This document shows, one piece after another, positions 46,180 to 57,439 of a stretch of 64,000 nucleotides of DNA. A program made the translations under genes and the position numbers. Position 1 is the first letter of the stretch; the number at the start of each line of letters is the position of its first letter. This DNA is from Alitta virens (lineage: Eukaryota; Annelida; Polychaeta; Phyllodocida; Nereididae). The notes below the pieces were generated by a model, which had not been told where the DNA came from, ran no database searches, and was given only the letters and a program-made list of their open reading frames with translations. The stretch lies in the NCBI GenBank assembly GCA_932294295.1, contig OW028576.1, positions 46,470,628-46,534,627 of the forward strand. The letters are read 5' to 3'.

Positions 46180-46440
46180 AATGTTGTCACAATATTAAAG
46201 TGTGAACCCTAAAAAACTTGCCAGGCATGTTTTCAATCAATGTTCCCAAAAATGATTGCAAGAACATCTTGACAACATTCAATATTGCAGAACACTTTGT
46301 CACAAGGTGATAACGAGGACTCCCAAAACATTTCAGCAACATTTGAGGTAGTATTCCATTTAAATTATCAATATATGGAGAAAACATTGTCACATCATAA
46401 AAGTGTGGACCCATGGAAAACCCTGCAGAAATATTATTAA
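46180..46440. repeat. ~215-bp degenerate repeat
   Basis: The phrase ttgtcacaatattaaagtgtgaaccc at about 46184 recurs as ttgtcacatcataaaagtgtggaccc at about 46388, with repeated 'gcaacatt/gacaacatt' between. Confidence 0.5.
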
Positions 46441-47316
46441 TGATATTATCAAATATGTATACTTGTCAAAATAGTTTCACCATGTGAAATTAATTATAAA
46501 ATATTGCAGCATGATTCTTCAATCACTTTAGGTTTGTTATTTAATAAATATTAGGTATTTCATTTAATAAATATTTTCCCAACACTCCCTGATAATATGA
46601 TGAAAACGTTTTATGCTTGTAGGGCTGGTATTGCATGCAATGAAATTCGTAACATTTTGAGAATTAAAAGTCATTTATACGTATTTTTCAAAATTTGGTA
46701 ACTTTTTTGCCATATTCTTTGCATATAAGATTTACAATGAGAACAATTAAAAACCCATATGTTCCCAAACCTCCACGTCTCAACTGCTGTTAAACGTATG
46801 TAATGTTATTAAGCTGTAAAAATGTCACAATCATACCACTTTCACTTTCAAAACTTCAGCTTGACTTTCATTTTATACATTTTTTATATGTTTTATCATT
46901 TCCATATTTGTGAGTTTATGTCACAGTGAAAAAAGAAGTACAATTCACACCCAAACCCATCAAGGATTTGTAAGTCACTGAACATATATCATATTTATCA
47001 GAAAATATTATTTTTTGAGGACTGATAAGCTATGATAATTATGATCTATAATAAAAAAAATCACACAAAGCAGAAATTTATGAGGATATGGGTCTTCTGA
47101 AAGATATAGCACAATATTATACTAAAATTTTCCAATTATATTATATGATTTTTTCATGCACGGTATATATATGGGAATATCTAAATATAGATCTATAGAT
47201 ATAATATAACAATTATATGTGCAGTAGTAATATATGATTAAAATTTAAGAATTTAATGTTAAATAGGCATACAAATATCAGATACAAATATAAGCCTTAA
47301 AATATATTTACATTTG

Positions 47317-47471
47317 TACATGGCCAATTGTGCCATGGGCGTTTTTCATGTGTTTGGATAAACACATGGAAAACGCATGGTTTTTGCCTCATTATAATTT
47401 GCCAGAAACCATGCGTCTTCCATGCATTCATACTTCTCATGGAAAACACACGTGGCACAGTTGGCCATGTA
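47317..47471. mobile_element. 155-bp palindromic MITE-like element
   Basis: tacatggccaattgtgccat at the left and its inverted form ...gtggcacagttggccatgta at the right. Nested inside are gtgtttggataaacac and catggttt...aaaccatg. Almost the whole unit pairs with itself. TA at both ends fits mariner-type target duplications. The two open frames on opposite strands mirror each other for this reason and are not genes. Confidence 0.8.
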
Positions 47472-48004
47472 TGCCAATATATCATTTGCTGGTATATGAA
47501 TATTCAGAAAATATTTGTGTTACTTGGCGAAAATTTGTGTAACTATAATTTGCTGACCTTTCGCTATTTTTAGTTCACCCTATGAATTTAAAAAAGGAAT
47601 ATTGATGTATGTTGGAAATAGAAATGTGATTTTATTATTCAATGTTGTCTATACTTTTGTCTTCTTGCACTAATGTCCACTTGGCAAAATACCAAATGTT
47701 TACTATTTCAAGAAAAAGAGCGTCATATTTTCTTGAATCTGGCAGACATTTTGATCAGTTTGAGTCCAGCTTTAGAAGTGGTGTGTAATGTGAAATTTGA
47801 TACTTGGTGGTCTTAAAGCAAACCTTTATTGTGACGTGCCACTGTACACCATTTTATTGACGTCTTTGTAGTTGTAACATACCTGCTGTCAGCTGAGGCT
47901 GCAATTTTTAGGAACTTTATTGATACAAACTTCACAAGGTGACCTCTAAAAGGCCAAAATATGTAAATGCTGTCCTTGTGGCATAATACATATAGTCTAT
48001 ATAG

Positions 48005-48180
48005 GTTTTATGTTTCAATGGTACTTGGTCTGAAGCTTAGTCAGCTTATATGACCAGCTGCCAGAGGCAGATGTCATGATGAGATGATAGGGCGTGGATA
48101 CCACACTATATCACACATTTACCCCATTAGTGGGGTATTTTACTTGCTTCAGCATAGACACCAAGTACAAGGAAAACATA
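48005..48180 (-). repeat. SINE-like interspersed repeat (copy 6)
   Basis: Reads on the minus strand as ccttgtacttggtgtctatgctgaagc...gtaaatgtgtgatatagtg...cagctggtcatataagctga. The match to copy 3 is good. Confidence 0.7.
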
Positions 48181-48469
48181 ATCATTTGATCATAATGTCA
48201 CATCAAAATTATTCTTCCATGTTTTGGCTTTTAAAATCATGTACAGATATCTACGTTTCTGTTGCACAAAGAGGGAATATATATTTTTAAATGACATGGC
48301 AGTTACTGATAGCCGTGAACATACATTACTGAATGATGCTATAATATGGCAAAGGAGAGTTCCTACAGATAAATTATTTCCATTTTAAAAAGTATCTTCT
48401 TAATTTTTTCCTGTCACTGCTGCAGCTGTGAGCTACTCTGAATGCTTAATTTTCATCCAGTATGGGTAT

Positions 48470-48690
48470 GTTGTACTGCAAAAGAGTATATTGGGCAGCT
48501 TCAAAATATGTTGGATGACGGCTGTGTATGTTGGATGGCTGCACATTGTATTTTGTAAAATGTGGAGAATTTAAGCAATGGTAGTGTGTATAATGGTTTT
48601 CGTGGGTTTGCCTCAGCCAATATATTTTTTCTTCATCCCACAAAACTCAATGTTGGACTTCTCATCATCCACAATGGTATATATGGTATC
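48470..48690. repeat. Decayed repeat related to intron 4
   Basis: Phrases such as atgttggatgacggctg, atgttggatggctgca and aatgttggacttct mirror those at 19640-20130. No class can be given. Confidence 0.35.
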
Positions 48691-49331
48691 ATATCAAAAC
48701 ATTACTTAGCAAAAGGGTCCTATCCAGTTGCTACTAGTTGCGGTTAAAACCAAAAAAAATCACATCTTATTTCCTGACAAACGGCACTTAGAAAAACAAT
48801 GTCAATACTCTACCATGTTTGTGCATGTTTTTAAAAAGAAATTGATACAAAGATGCATGCCTTATCAATGCACCTTTTTATGACACAAATGTCAAAAATT
48901 CATATTAAAATATTCTAATTTTTACATATGTAAAGGTCATTGCTGAAAAACAGTTTGCACTGAGCAATTTAACCCTTTAAAAATAACTTAATAGATAAAT
49001 AAAATATGGGAAATGTATCCCACCTTGGTATGACATTATCTGATGTCAAGTTGATGTGAAAAAAAGGTTCTTAAATGTTCAATATGGAACCTAGGGCTTC
49101 CATATGGAACCTGAATTGTTGATAGTTCATGTAAAGGTTCCGAATGGTTCTTAAAGGTTCAATGTGCATTTAGTTGCCTAAAAGTGCAACAACAACCAAA
49201 ACAACAAAAACAACAACAATATGGCATCCAACACCTGCCATGCTAAGTATTCATTAAAGAAAATTAGAAAATGCTATATTTCGCTATCATAAATCTGTAT
49301 ATGTCATGTTGAATGCTACTTTTACAAAGTA

Positions 49332-49362
49332 TACAGTGGATTGCAAAAGTATTCATGCCTCT
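49332..49362. mobile_element. Single Tc1/mariner-type terminal repeat
   Basis: tacagtggattgcaaaagta then ttcatgcctc is very like the terminal inverted repeat of many Tc1-like elements (cagtggcttgcaaaagtatt...). I found no matching opposite end within the next kilobase, so the element is truncated or heavily decayed. Confidence 0.45.
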
Positions 49363-49767
49363 AGATTTTGTAGGCAGTTATGACAGCTATAAATTAATAT
49401 AGGACAAAAGTGGGACATGAAAGTAACACTAATGTTTTGAAGGTGGTGATTTACCACATGTTGTAAATTTGCAAGCCACTTTGCAACTGTTATGTAATGT
49501 TTCACATGAAATAGCAAATTGTTTCATTGTTCCACTGCATTTTCCATCAAATTTTATATGAAGTTTCTGAAATTCATTTTTGAAAAACTTTTTACATGAA
49601 AAATAATGGACTATCGGCTGACTGGCTGAAAATATGAGGGACTCTGGTAAAACGATAAATTGATACTAAAAGCATCAAAATTACATCTTATTTTTAATAG
49701 CCAATCTTTGGTTCTTGTTAACTATTGCAAAATATTCTTAGAATTTTCATTAAAACTTGGGGCCTTA

Positions 49768-49789
49768 GGGGGGGGGGGGGGGGGGGGGG
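49768..49789 (+). repeat. Run of 22 G
   Basis: Uninterrupted poly(G). A run of 11 C lies at 50296-50306. Both could form quadruplex-type structure and are also places where assemblies slip. Confidence 0.9.
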
Positions 49790-50097
49790 CATGTGCAAAA
49801 TGTATATACCCCCTGCCCAATGCTGTTACAATGAGAGATATGGTCAGTAAATCGAACTGCAGTTGGACAAATCGGCTGACCCTAACAGCAGAGATATTAC
49901 ATATCGTAAAATATGCCCTGAAAGCCTGTTTTAATCGATATCACATATTTTGATGCAAATGGCCTGATGGTCAAGACAACCCCGAATTCCACATTGGCCA
50001 GCTTAGATGCAGGTCTCGGGTTTAATTCCTTTATTAAATTAGCTGTGCCTTGCTCTGACTTGACAATGTAAAATCGCCCCCTCTGGATCCGCGCCTG

Positions 50098-50245
50098 TAC
50101 AGGTCTATGCTGAAGCAAGTAAAATACCCCATTTCTACGGTAAATGTGTGGCATGGTGTGAACTCCAAGCCTTATCATCTCATCATTATATCTGCCACTG
50201 ACAGCTCATCATATAAGCTTCAAACCAAGTAGCATTGGGGTTTAA
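50098..50245 (+). repeat. SINE-like interspersed repeat (copy 7)
   Basis: gtctatgctgaagcaagtaaaa, gtaaatgtgtggcatggtgtgaactccaagcc and cagctcatcatataagctt match copies 2-4. Confidence 0.7.
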
Positions 50246-50249
50246 CCCC

Positions 50250-52430
50250 TTCCACTTGGCCTTGTTAATTCAGTGGTCCCCGTAATATATTTTAACCCCC
50301 CCCCCCGGTTAATGTTTGGCTAGATCCGCCACTGCCTGTGGACTATGCTTTAGTCAAAATTCGCTGGGTTAGTAACAGCAAATATGTTGTTCGCACTTTC
50401 TGGTGCTTTCACAGTTTCCAGCTAGGGGCCCTCGAGACTGGAGGGTAGGCCTAATTAACACAGACTGCAGACAGATTCCTAGGTATGTTGTTGTTTTGTA
50501 ATTTAACAATTCATTACATGCTAAATTTTAGTAAAAATTTACACAAGATGATTATTATTATAGGCCTACCTAATTTACAAAGCACCCTATTCAAAGTACA
50601 TCCGAATCTGCTGTTGTGCACTTTACAATTATGAAATGGTGTATTTACTAAAATTATGAAACACAGATGCTTGGGTTCAGTGAATTTTTAATGATTTCTA
50701 TGATATTTGGTCTTCACTCAGCTTTGATTACGACCTATTTTAAATCTGTATAGGCCTACCTATATATTCTATGGTGTAGCACGTTTTGAACTTTTTCTTT
50801 TTCTTAACCAAGTGAGTATCATATCATTGATCGAAACACTAGATGCTCCAAGTAAATTGTAATGATTTCTTTGGATATCTTTTGGGGTGAAAACTTGTGA
50901 AGGCCCATCATGTAAAATGCCTAGCAACTCAGCAAAAGCTTAATATTTACTTACATTATTTCATTCCTTTGAAAACTGGTGTGATTTAACTGGTAACTAT
51001 GGTGCTTTGGCCTTTAACAAAAATCCATTATGAATTTTCTGCTTGTGATGCTGCTGTGGGCATCTGGCTATGGCCAGTTGAGTGACACACCCCCACTCTG
51101 ACCTATAAAATCACTGTTCTCACCCTTTCTTAAGTGAAACAGTGTAATTACTTAAATTGGATTTGCCAATTGCTCTTTATGTTTCTGATGGCTGATTGCA
51201 TTTGAAACTGTACACTGTAATTAATTACAAATAATTACAAATAGGCCGATGTTAAAATGAAATTATTGATCGAGCTGTTTTAAACTCCAGATATGCAGTT
51301 CAAAAATGCTACAATCACTGAACCTGTCAATTATGTATGTTAATGAAACATGATTATACATGTTTTTTGGATCTGAATTATTTTATTAGATTTGCAAATT
51401 ATGTCACATTTTTCTCAAAGCCTCTGCTTTTTTTTTTTTTTTTGCTGCAAATTACAGAATACTACTAAAAGTATTTAGGGTATATCAAAAAAGAACACAA
51501 AATAATTCTATGCAACTTATAGCAGAAAAGTTATATGAAATATATATATGTTTTCATAGTATGACTAACAAACAAAGGTCTCTTTTTATGATTACTAATA
51601 CTCAAGATGGTGCAAGTGGTCGATTTGCAGACAGTCGTGGGTAGCTAGGCAAGCGTAGCGAGGATCTATGGAAAAGTACATTTTATAGCACGTTCGGCAA
51701 TAAATACAAAGACATACACTTATATGAACTATACTAATTAATTTGACATGATACCTTGTCAGCCTCTTTCACCTGCAACTAATACCCTTTAGTCTGTAAA
51801 AATAGATCAATTCATTTTCTTTTTTTTTTTTGCATGCTGGTCTTTTTTTTTAAAGAGAGCTTTTCTTGTTATATTTAGTAACTTGGCAGTTGTTGCATTT
51901 TTCTGTGTTTCCAGTGCTTTTGTGAAATGTTCTTGCAGCAAAGTAATATGACTCAGCATATTAAATAATTAGTACAAAACATAACTGGGTAAAGCTAATG
52001 ATTACTTGTTATTATTAAAGTAAAGCGCACGACTTGCAGTGTTGTCATCAAAGGTTTTGATTTTGATTTCTAGAAATTAAGAAATTTTCGTTTATATTTT
52101 CGGTTTGGTTTTGTTTCCTACCTGAACATCTATGTAGCTTTAAAATTAAGTTTAAAGAAATGTGAAGACAAAAACGACCCTGAACAATCTAAAGCAAGGA
52201 ACATGGTCATATGATTTTTTTCTCATCATAGCCTGGAAATTGAGAAGTTCCTAAGTTATCTGTTTCACACATAATGGTTTTATTTCATAACTTGAAATTA
52301 AGACATTTTTCACAATTTGTACTAAGTTCTTCAATTTTAAGCTCATCTGTTTGTCTAACAGACAAGTTAAGAGTTCTTCAATTGGAAGAAATAGTTACTC
52401 TGGGGGTATGATGGAAACATGGTAACTTCT
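50250..52430. other. Intergenic, no gene recognised
   Basis: AT-rich with T runs (51429-51443 and 51823-51832). A possible 5' non-coding exon with donor GTATGT could end at 50480 (cagattcctag then gtatgttg), but nothing confirms it. Confidence 0.4.
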
Positions 52431-52529
52431 ATGAGTGAAGCACATAGCACGAGCTGGTGTTGTTATTCGGTTGGGGGTCTGAAAGTTGTATATGGTTGTC
52501 TTGGGGTAATTCATGTTATAACATTTATC

Positions 52530-52740
52530 GGTTTGCTGTGGGGCAATTACCCCATCATTGGGTAAAATTCTATAACTTCTGGTTGAGTGATCAGATTTGC
52601 TTCAGATTTGGTTTTCACACTCTATGCAGTGTGTTAGCATCATGTTCTAACACTATCGTGTTGCCATGGGGTAATTACCCCATGATAAGGTGAAATGCTA
52701 CAACTGCTGTTTAGGTGATCAGATTTTTGCATACTCTACA
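52530..52740. repeat. ~140-bp duplicated segment with a 20-bp perfect palindrome
   Basis: ggggcaattaccccatcattgggtaaa...gtgatcagattt is repeated as ggggtaattaccccatgataaggtgaaa...gtgatcagattt. In the second copy catggggtaattaccccatg (52665-52684) is its own reverse complement. Confidence 0.75.
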
Positions 52741-52870
52741 GAATGTTAGCATCATCTATCTACATGAATAGATAAACCCAACTTGTGCGTCTATGCATGT
52801 GGTCGTTTTGTCTGTACAAAGTTATAATCTCAAATTAATTAAAATTCAATTTGTTTGCACTTATTTTCAG

Positions 52871-53030
52871 GTCACAGTTGGTGGGCATGAAATAGACAGA
52901 CCCCTCCATCAGCAGTCGACTCCCATGAACTGACCTAATCAGAAGTTACCGAATCATCCATCCCAAAACCACAAAGTCCCCTGGTCAAGTATACTACAAT
53001 TACATAAGTGCAATAAAAGTCTCTATGGCT
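52871..53030 (+). CDS. Candidate orphan terminal exon
   Basis: A good acceptor (gcacttattttcag) is followed by an open frame of 20 residues (TVGGHEIDRPLHQQSTPMN, then TGA) and an AATAAA at about 53011 with GT-rich sequence after it. This is the grammar of a last exon, but I cannot link it to an upstream coding exon, and the protein fragment resembles nothing known to me. Confidence 0.25.
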
Positions 53031-53631
53031 GGGTGTCGAGTTTGACCATTTTACCCTTTTCAGTTAAATATAATGTCCCATTAAATCTAAAGTCCCCCAA
53101 ATATGTAAGACAACCTCTTACACTGAGGTCACCTTGAAATTTGACACAAGGTTATCCATGTTAGTTCTTCTATTCAAGAACTATATTACTCATTTTGAAT
53201 AAACCCAAGTTAGACAATGTTTATAATGAGTCTGGAGTAAATGGCACAATTTCAAACACTCATGGCAATATCAGACATCAAATCCTTGGTGGAATTTTTG
53301 TTTGAGAAATAATGATTGCAGAGACAATTATACCAAAGAATAAGTAACAGCTCCAGTTTGGTAAATGCCTGTAAATGACAGCAATTCTATATTTTGTTTT
53401 TGGTTTTCTGTATGGAAGACCCTCAGTGCAGCAGCCAATTAATCTACCAATTAAAATGCAAGATGGAAAGGAAAAAGGTATCAGAAATTAAACTTAATCT
53501 AACAGATATCTCTACACTAGAGAAGGGTGTTTAGCTTGTAATGCTGGGAGAGTGCTAATTGCTGTTGAGGTATGTGATATGAAAAATAGGGAAATATTGT
53601 CTTCTTCAGTGTAGGAAGCCATAATTTGTTT

Positions 53632-55330
53632 AACTACTGGGTTGAGCTGACCAACAATTTGTCCATTTATGTGCTGCACCAAAGTAATAAGAATTATTCA
53701 TAAAATATTCTATAGTTTTTGCAGTCTTCAGTCACTCTAATTGAATTCCTGTGATAAATTTTGTCATTGTGAAGCTGTATTTAATGATAATATTTAAGGC
53801 AAATTGAGCATATAGCTTGAGGCACCTGACCCACATGGAGCATACACCATTCAAGCCAAATCCCGTGAGTGACACTCGCTACGAGCAATCATATCAAAGG
53901 TTGAGCAAGTGGGTAACCTCTGTGTTGGTGTCAAGGTATCTCAACCTTAAGTGCTCGTTTTACAGTTTTTCAGGCTATGAATTGTGAGATTTTTTCACAG
54001 AGGTGATCTGTTGTAATGATTGTTTTTAATATTCACAAAGAATTCAATTGGTTGTGCTTTTTTTTCCCTGAAGTTTACAGAAATATTTACATTTGAATAT
54101 GACGTGTGCCACCCAGTGTCCGCAAAATCGCATGGACACTGGATTTTACAGATGTATGAATTAAGTATTACAGATTTACTTTTGATGTGATTTATGTAAA
54201 AAGATCTACAAAGTAACCAAAACATGGCAACAATACACAATGTAACAAAAAATAATGGACCAGACATAAACAATACTCATTATATTGCAGAAGACTAGAG
54301 ATTTTACCTTTTTTTTGGAATATTTATTTTTAATAATCATATATTTACCTTAAAGATATCAGTTCAATCCAAAAGTTGGCAATAGCAGAACTCCACTTCT
54401 AGAAATGATAAAAATATGCAGTTTATACTAACCCTATGAAATTCTTTCTTGCATAACTGCTTGGTTTTTTTTTATTCATTATTTTTGTAACTACGTGGTT
54501 GAGCTGACCATTAATTTGTCCATTTATGTGCTGCACCGAAGTAATAAGAATTATTCATAAAATTTTCTATAGTTTTCGCAGTCTTCAGTCACTCTAATTG
54601 AATTCCTGTGATAAATTTTGTCATTGTGAAGCTGTATTTAATGATAATATTATAAGGCAAATTGAGCATATAGCTTGAGGCACCTAACCCACATGGAGCA
54701 TACACCATACAAGCCAAATCCCGTGAGTGACACTCGCTACGAGCAATCATATCAAAGGTTGAGCAAGTGGGTAACCTCTGTGTTGGTGTCAAGGTATCTC
54801 AACCTTAAGTGCTCGTTTTACAGTTTTTCAGGCTATGAATTGTGAGATTTTTTCACAGCGGTGATCTGTTGTAATGTTTGTTTTTAATATTCACAAAGAA
54901 TTCAATTGGTTGTGCTTTTTTTTCCCTGAAGTTTACAGAAATATTTACATTTGAATATGATATGTGCCACCCAGTGTCCGCAAAATCGCATGGACACTGG
55001 ATTTTACAGATGTATGAATTAAGTATTACAGATTTACTTTTGATGTGATTAATCTAAAAGGATCTACAAAGTAACCAAAACATGGAAACAATACACAATG
55101 TAACAAAAAATAATGGACCAGACATAAACAATACTCATTATATTGCAGAAGATTAGAGATTTTACCTTTTTTTGGTTATATTTATATTTAATAATCATAT
55201 ATTTACTTAAAGATATCAGTTTAATACAAAAGTTGGCAATAGCAGAAACCACTTCTAGAAATGATGAAATATGCAGTTTTATACTAACCCTTTGAAATTA
55301 TTTTGTGCATAACTATTCAATTTTCTTTTA
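53632..55330. repeat. 857-bp tandem duplication, two copies
   Basis: gttgagctgacca starts at 53641 and 54498. The copies agree closely through the shared phrases ccgtgagtgacactcgctacgagc, gtgggtaacctctgtgttgg and ccacccagtgtccgcaaaat, with only scattered substitutions and small indels. No gene is recognised in the unit. Confidence 0.9.
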
Positions 55331-55369
55331 CTTATTCTTTGCATCCTCTTTATGTTTTAATGTCTCAAT

Positions 55370-55510
55370 GCTGCTGAACTTGTACCTTAGTCATTTTATA
55401 TGACCAGCTGCCAGAGGCCAATGTAATGATGAGATGATAGGCTTTAAGTTCATACCATGTTACACATCAGCCCTTCGGGTTTTACTTGCTTCAGCCTAAA
55501 CAGGACACAC
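55370..55510 (-). repeat. SINE-like interspersed repeat (copy 8)
   Basis: tatgaccagctgccagaggc, aatgatgagatgataggctt, then gttacacatcag and gggttttacttgcttcagcctaaaca read in reverse as the common repeat body. Confidence 0.65.
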
Positions 55511-55883
55511 CAGCCTTAATTTCTTATACTTTTGTTTAACAATGTTGTATGTTGATGTTTAAGCATATTAACCTGCGTGCGAAAACTAATTGTGAAAATT
55601 CAGTCAGAGAAAGCACTCAAATGTCAGAAATGAAATTATTTTGTGTCTAACTATTAAAAAAATATTTTGATTTAAAGAATTTCTAGAAATCTTTTCTGAA
55701 ACAGGCGCTATACAAATTTATATATTTATTATTATTTTGATTAACCTTGTATGATCACTAGAGTGGCGCCAAAGTTAAAACAAGAACTGAAAATAAACAA
55801 TTAATTGATATTACTAATTATTAGGGAATACCACATGATTAAAATGACAACTCTTACTATGCTTTAATCCATGTCTGTTTCAG

Positions 55884-56007
55884 GCAAAGGGGTTATGTAA
55901 TGGAACAATATCACACTGTTTATGATGATGAACCAATGGATGTGAACTAATTTAACAGTGTTTGCAACGCCTGGACTTACCACCGAAGGAAACCCAACCT
56001 AGTTTAG
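55884..56007 (+). CDS. Candidate orphan exon
   Basis: Acceptor tctgtttcag and donor GTGAGT. One frame reads QRGYVMEQYHTVYDDEPMDV then N and TAA at 55948, so only the first 67 bases could code. The frame is acidic with two tyrosines. If real, it would be a penultimate exon with the stop 57 bases before the donor. No upstream partner was found. Confidence 0.25.
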
Positions 56008-56349
56008 GTGAGTGTCGTTTGGACAAATACTTAACTTATGATGTCATCATAGGTTAAAATTATCTGAGTGGGTATTGATCCTTATAGGGTGTTAGCACAT
56101 CAGGGTGTTTCCTAATGCAGACAATTACTGGTCACATGAAGAAAATTTTCATTCCTTGGACCTCGGGATCGTTCATCGCTGGGACTACTGTAACTTTTTA
56201 ATCCATAAACTTAATTAACTGTATCTTATTTTCTATGTAGCTTGTCTGTGTAGCAGTAAATATGTATTTGACAAGCCTCATATTTTGATTGTATCATGTA
56301 TAATTGTAATTTGAAACAATAATAAACATTCTGCTTTGTACTTAGGCAG

Positions 56350-56447
56350 TCGAGGAAGATAAGGAAGATGGAGATGAGACTGGAAATGAGGAAGATGAAG
56401 AAATATTTCTTGATGGACATTCTGACTGGTTAAGAAGAATATATTGA
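56350..56447 (+). CDS. Candidate orphan terminal exon, acidic
   Basis: Preceded by gtacttaggcag. The open frame reads EEDKEDGDETGNEEDEEIFL then DGHSDWLRRIY and TGA. The purine-rich DNA makes such frames easy to get by chance; the non-repetitive end (FLDGHSDWLRR) is the only hint of a real exon. It could follow the candidate exon at 55884-56007 as part of an unrecognised gene. Confidence 0.2.
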
Positions 56448-57439
56448 TAGATAGATAAATATGGAAAGCGCAGTCCTCTAAGGCAAGTTTTTGTGAGAGT
56501 TGATTGATGAGGTGTGTGAGAGAGAGAGAACTTCTTCATGGTCTGAATATTGGAATTGGTCTTGTGGGTTTGTTGTAAGTCTGTTATTTGTTCTTAAACA
56601 CATCATTGTCACAGATGAGGTATTGCATGTATTTTACATATAATATTAGCAATTATTATATCCCCAATATTTCGGAACTCATCGTAATGATCAGAATCTT
56701 GGGAGGGGCAGGGAGGCACAGTGCACCCTGTAATCCTAGGCACTAATTGGTCTAAAGCAGTGTCATCTTTGATACTGAAGTTAGTTATCAGCACCCATAC
56801 CACAGAGAAATTGCTAGCTCCTTTAAAGTGATGGAATTTTGTATTAGGCCTTTTTGTAAAAACACTAGCCTAACTACTTCCAGTTGTAACAGCTGCAGTG
56901 GAAGCTATGCTATACAGTCAACTCAAATATTATTCATACAATTTTTTAACTCATCTGTTTTTCTAACATACGAGTTATTGTTGTCACTTTGTCAGCGTTG
57001 TTGGCTTTTGTGTCGTTGGCGGCGTTAGCGCCTTCTGATTATGGCTTTTCATTGAGTTTTTCAATAAAAGAAAGATTCATGATTATATTTATGAATGAAG
57101 AATGGAACATAGAATTTTATTCGGGGTTGGGGTTGCCATGGGGAAAAATGCTATAACTTTGCTTTGAATTTGAAGTCAGTGTAACTATTTAAAATTCATA
57201 GCTATTCAATCTTCCTCTTCTTCTTCTTCTTTAATGGTAAATATCTTCATCTGGGGTGAAGTAGCACGAAATTCCTAAAATTTGCAAACTATCTACTATT
57301 CCATTGAAAATTATACTCAAGTCTACAAGCCATTCTCAGACTGGATACTTCTCATTCTTAAGTTGAAGAGATACATTCAGCCATCAGGTGTAGTTCAACA
57401 ATACAGTGGTTATTTTCTAATAAAACTATAATAAATTGG

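Noticed and set aside
47297..47573. Two similar-looking open frames on opposite strands
   Set aside because: The 155-bp element is palindromic, so both strands read alike; there is no family match.
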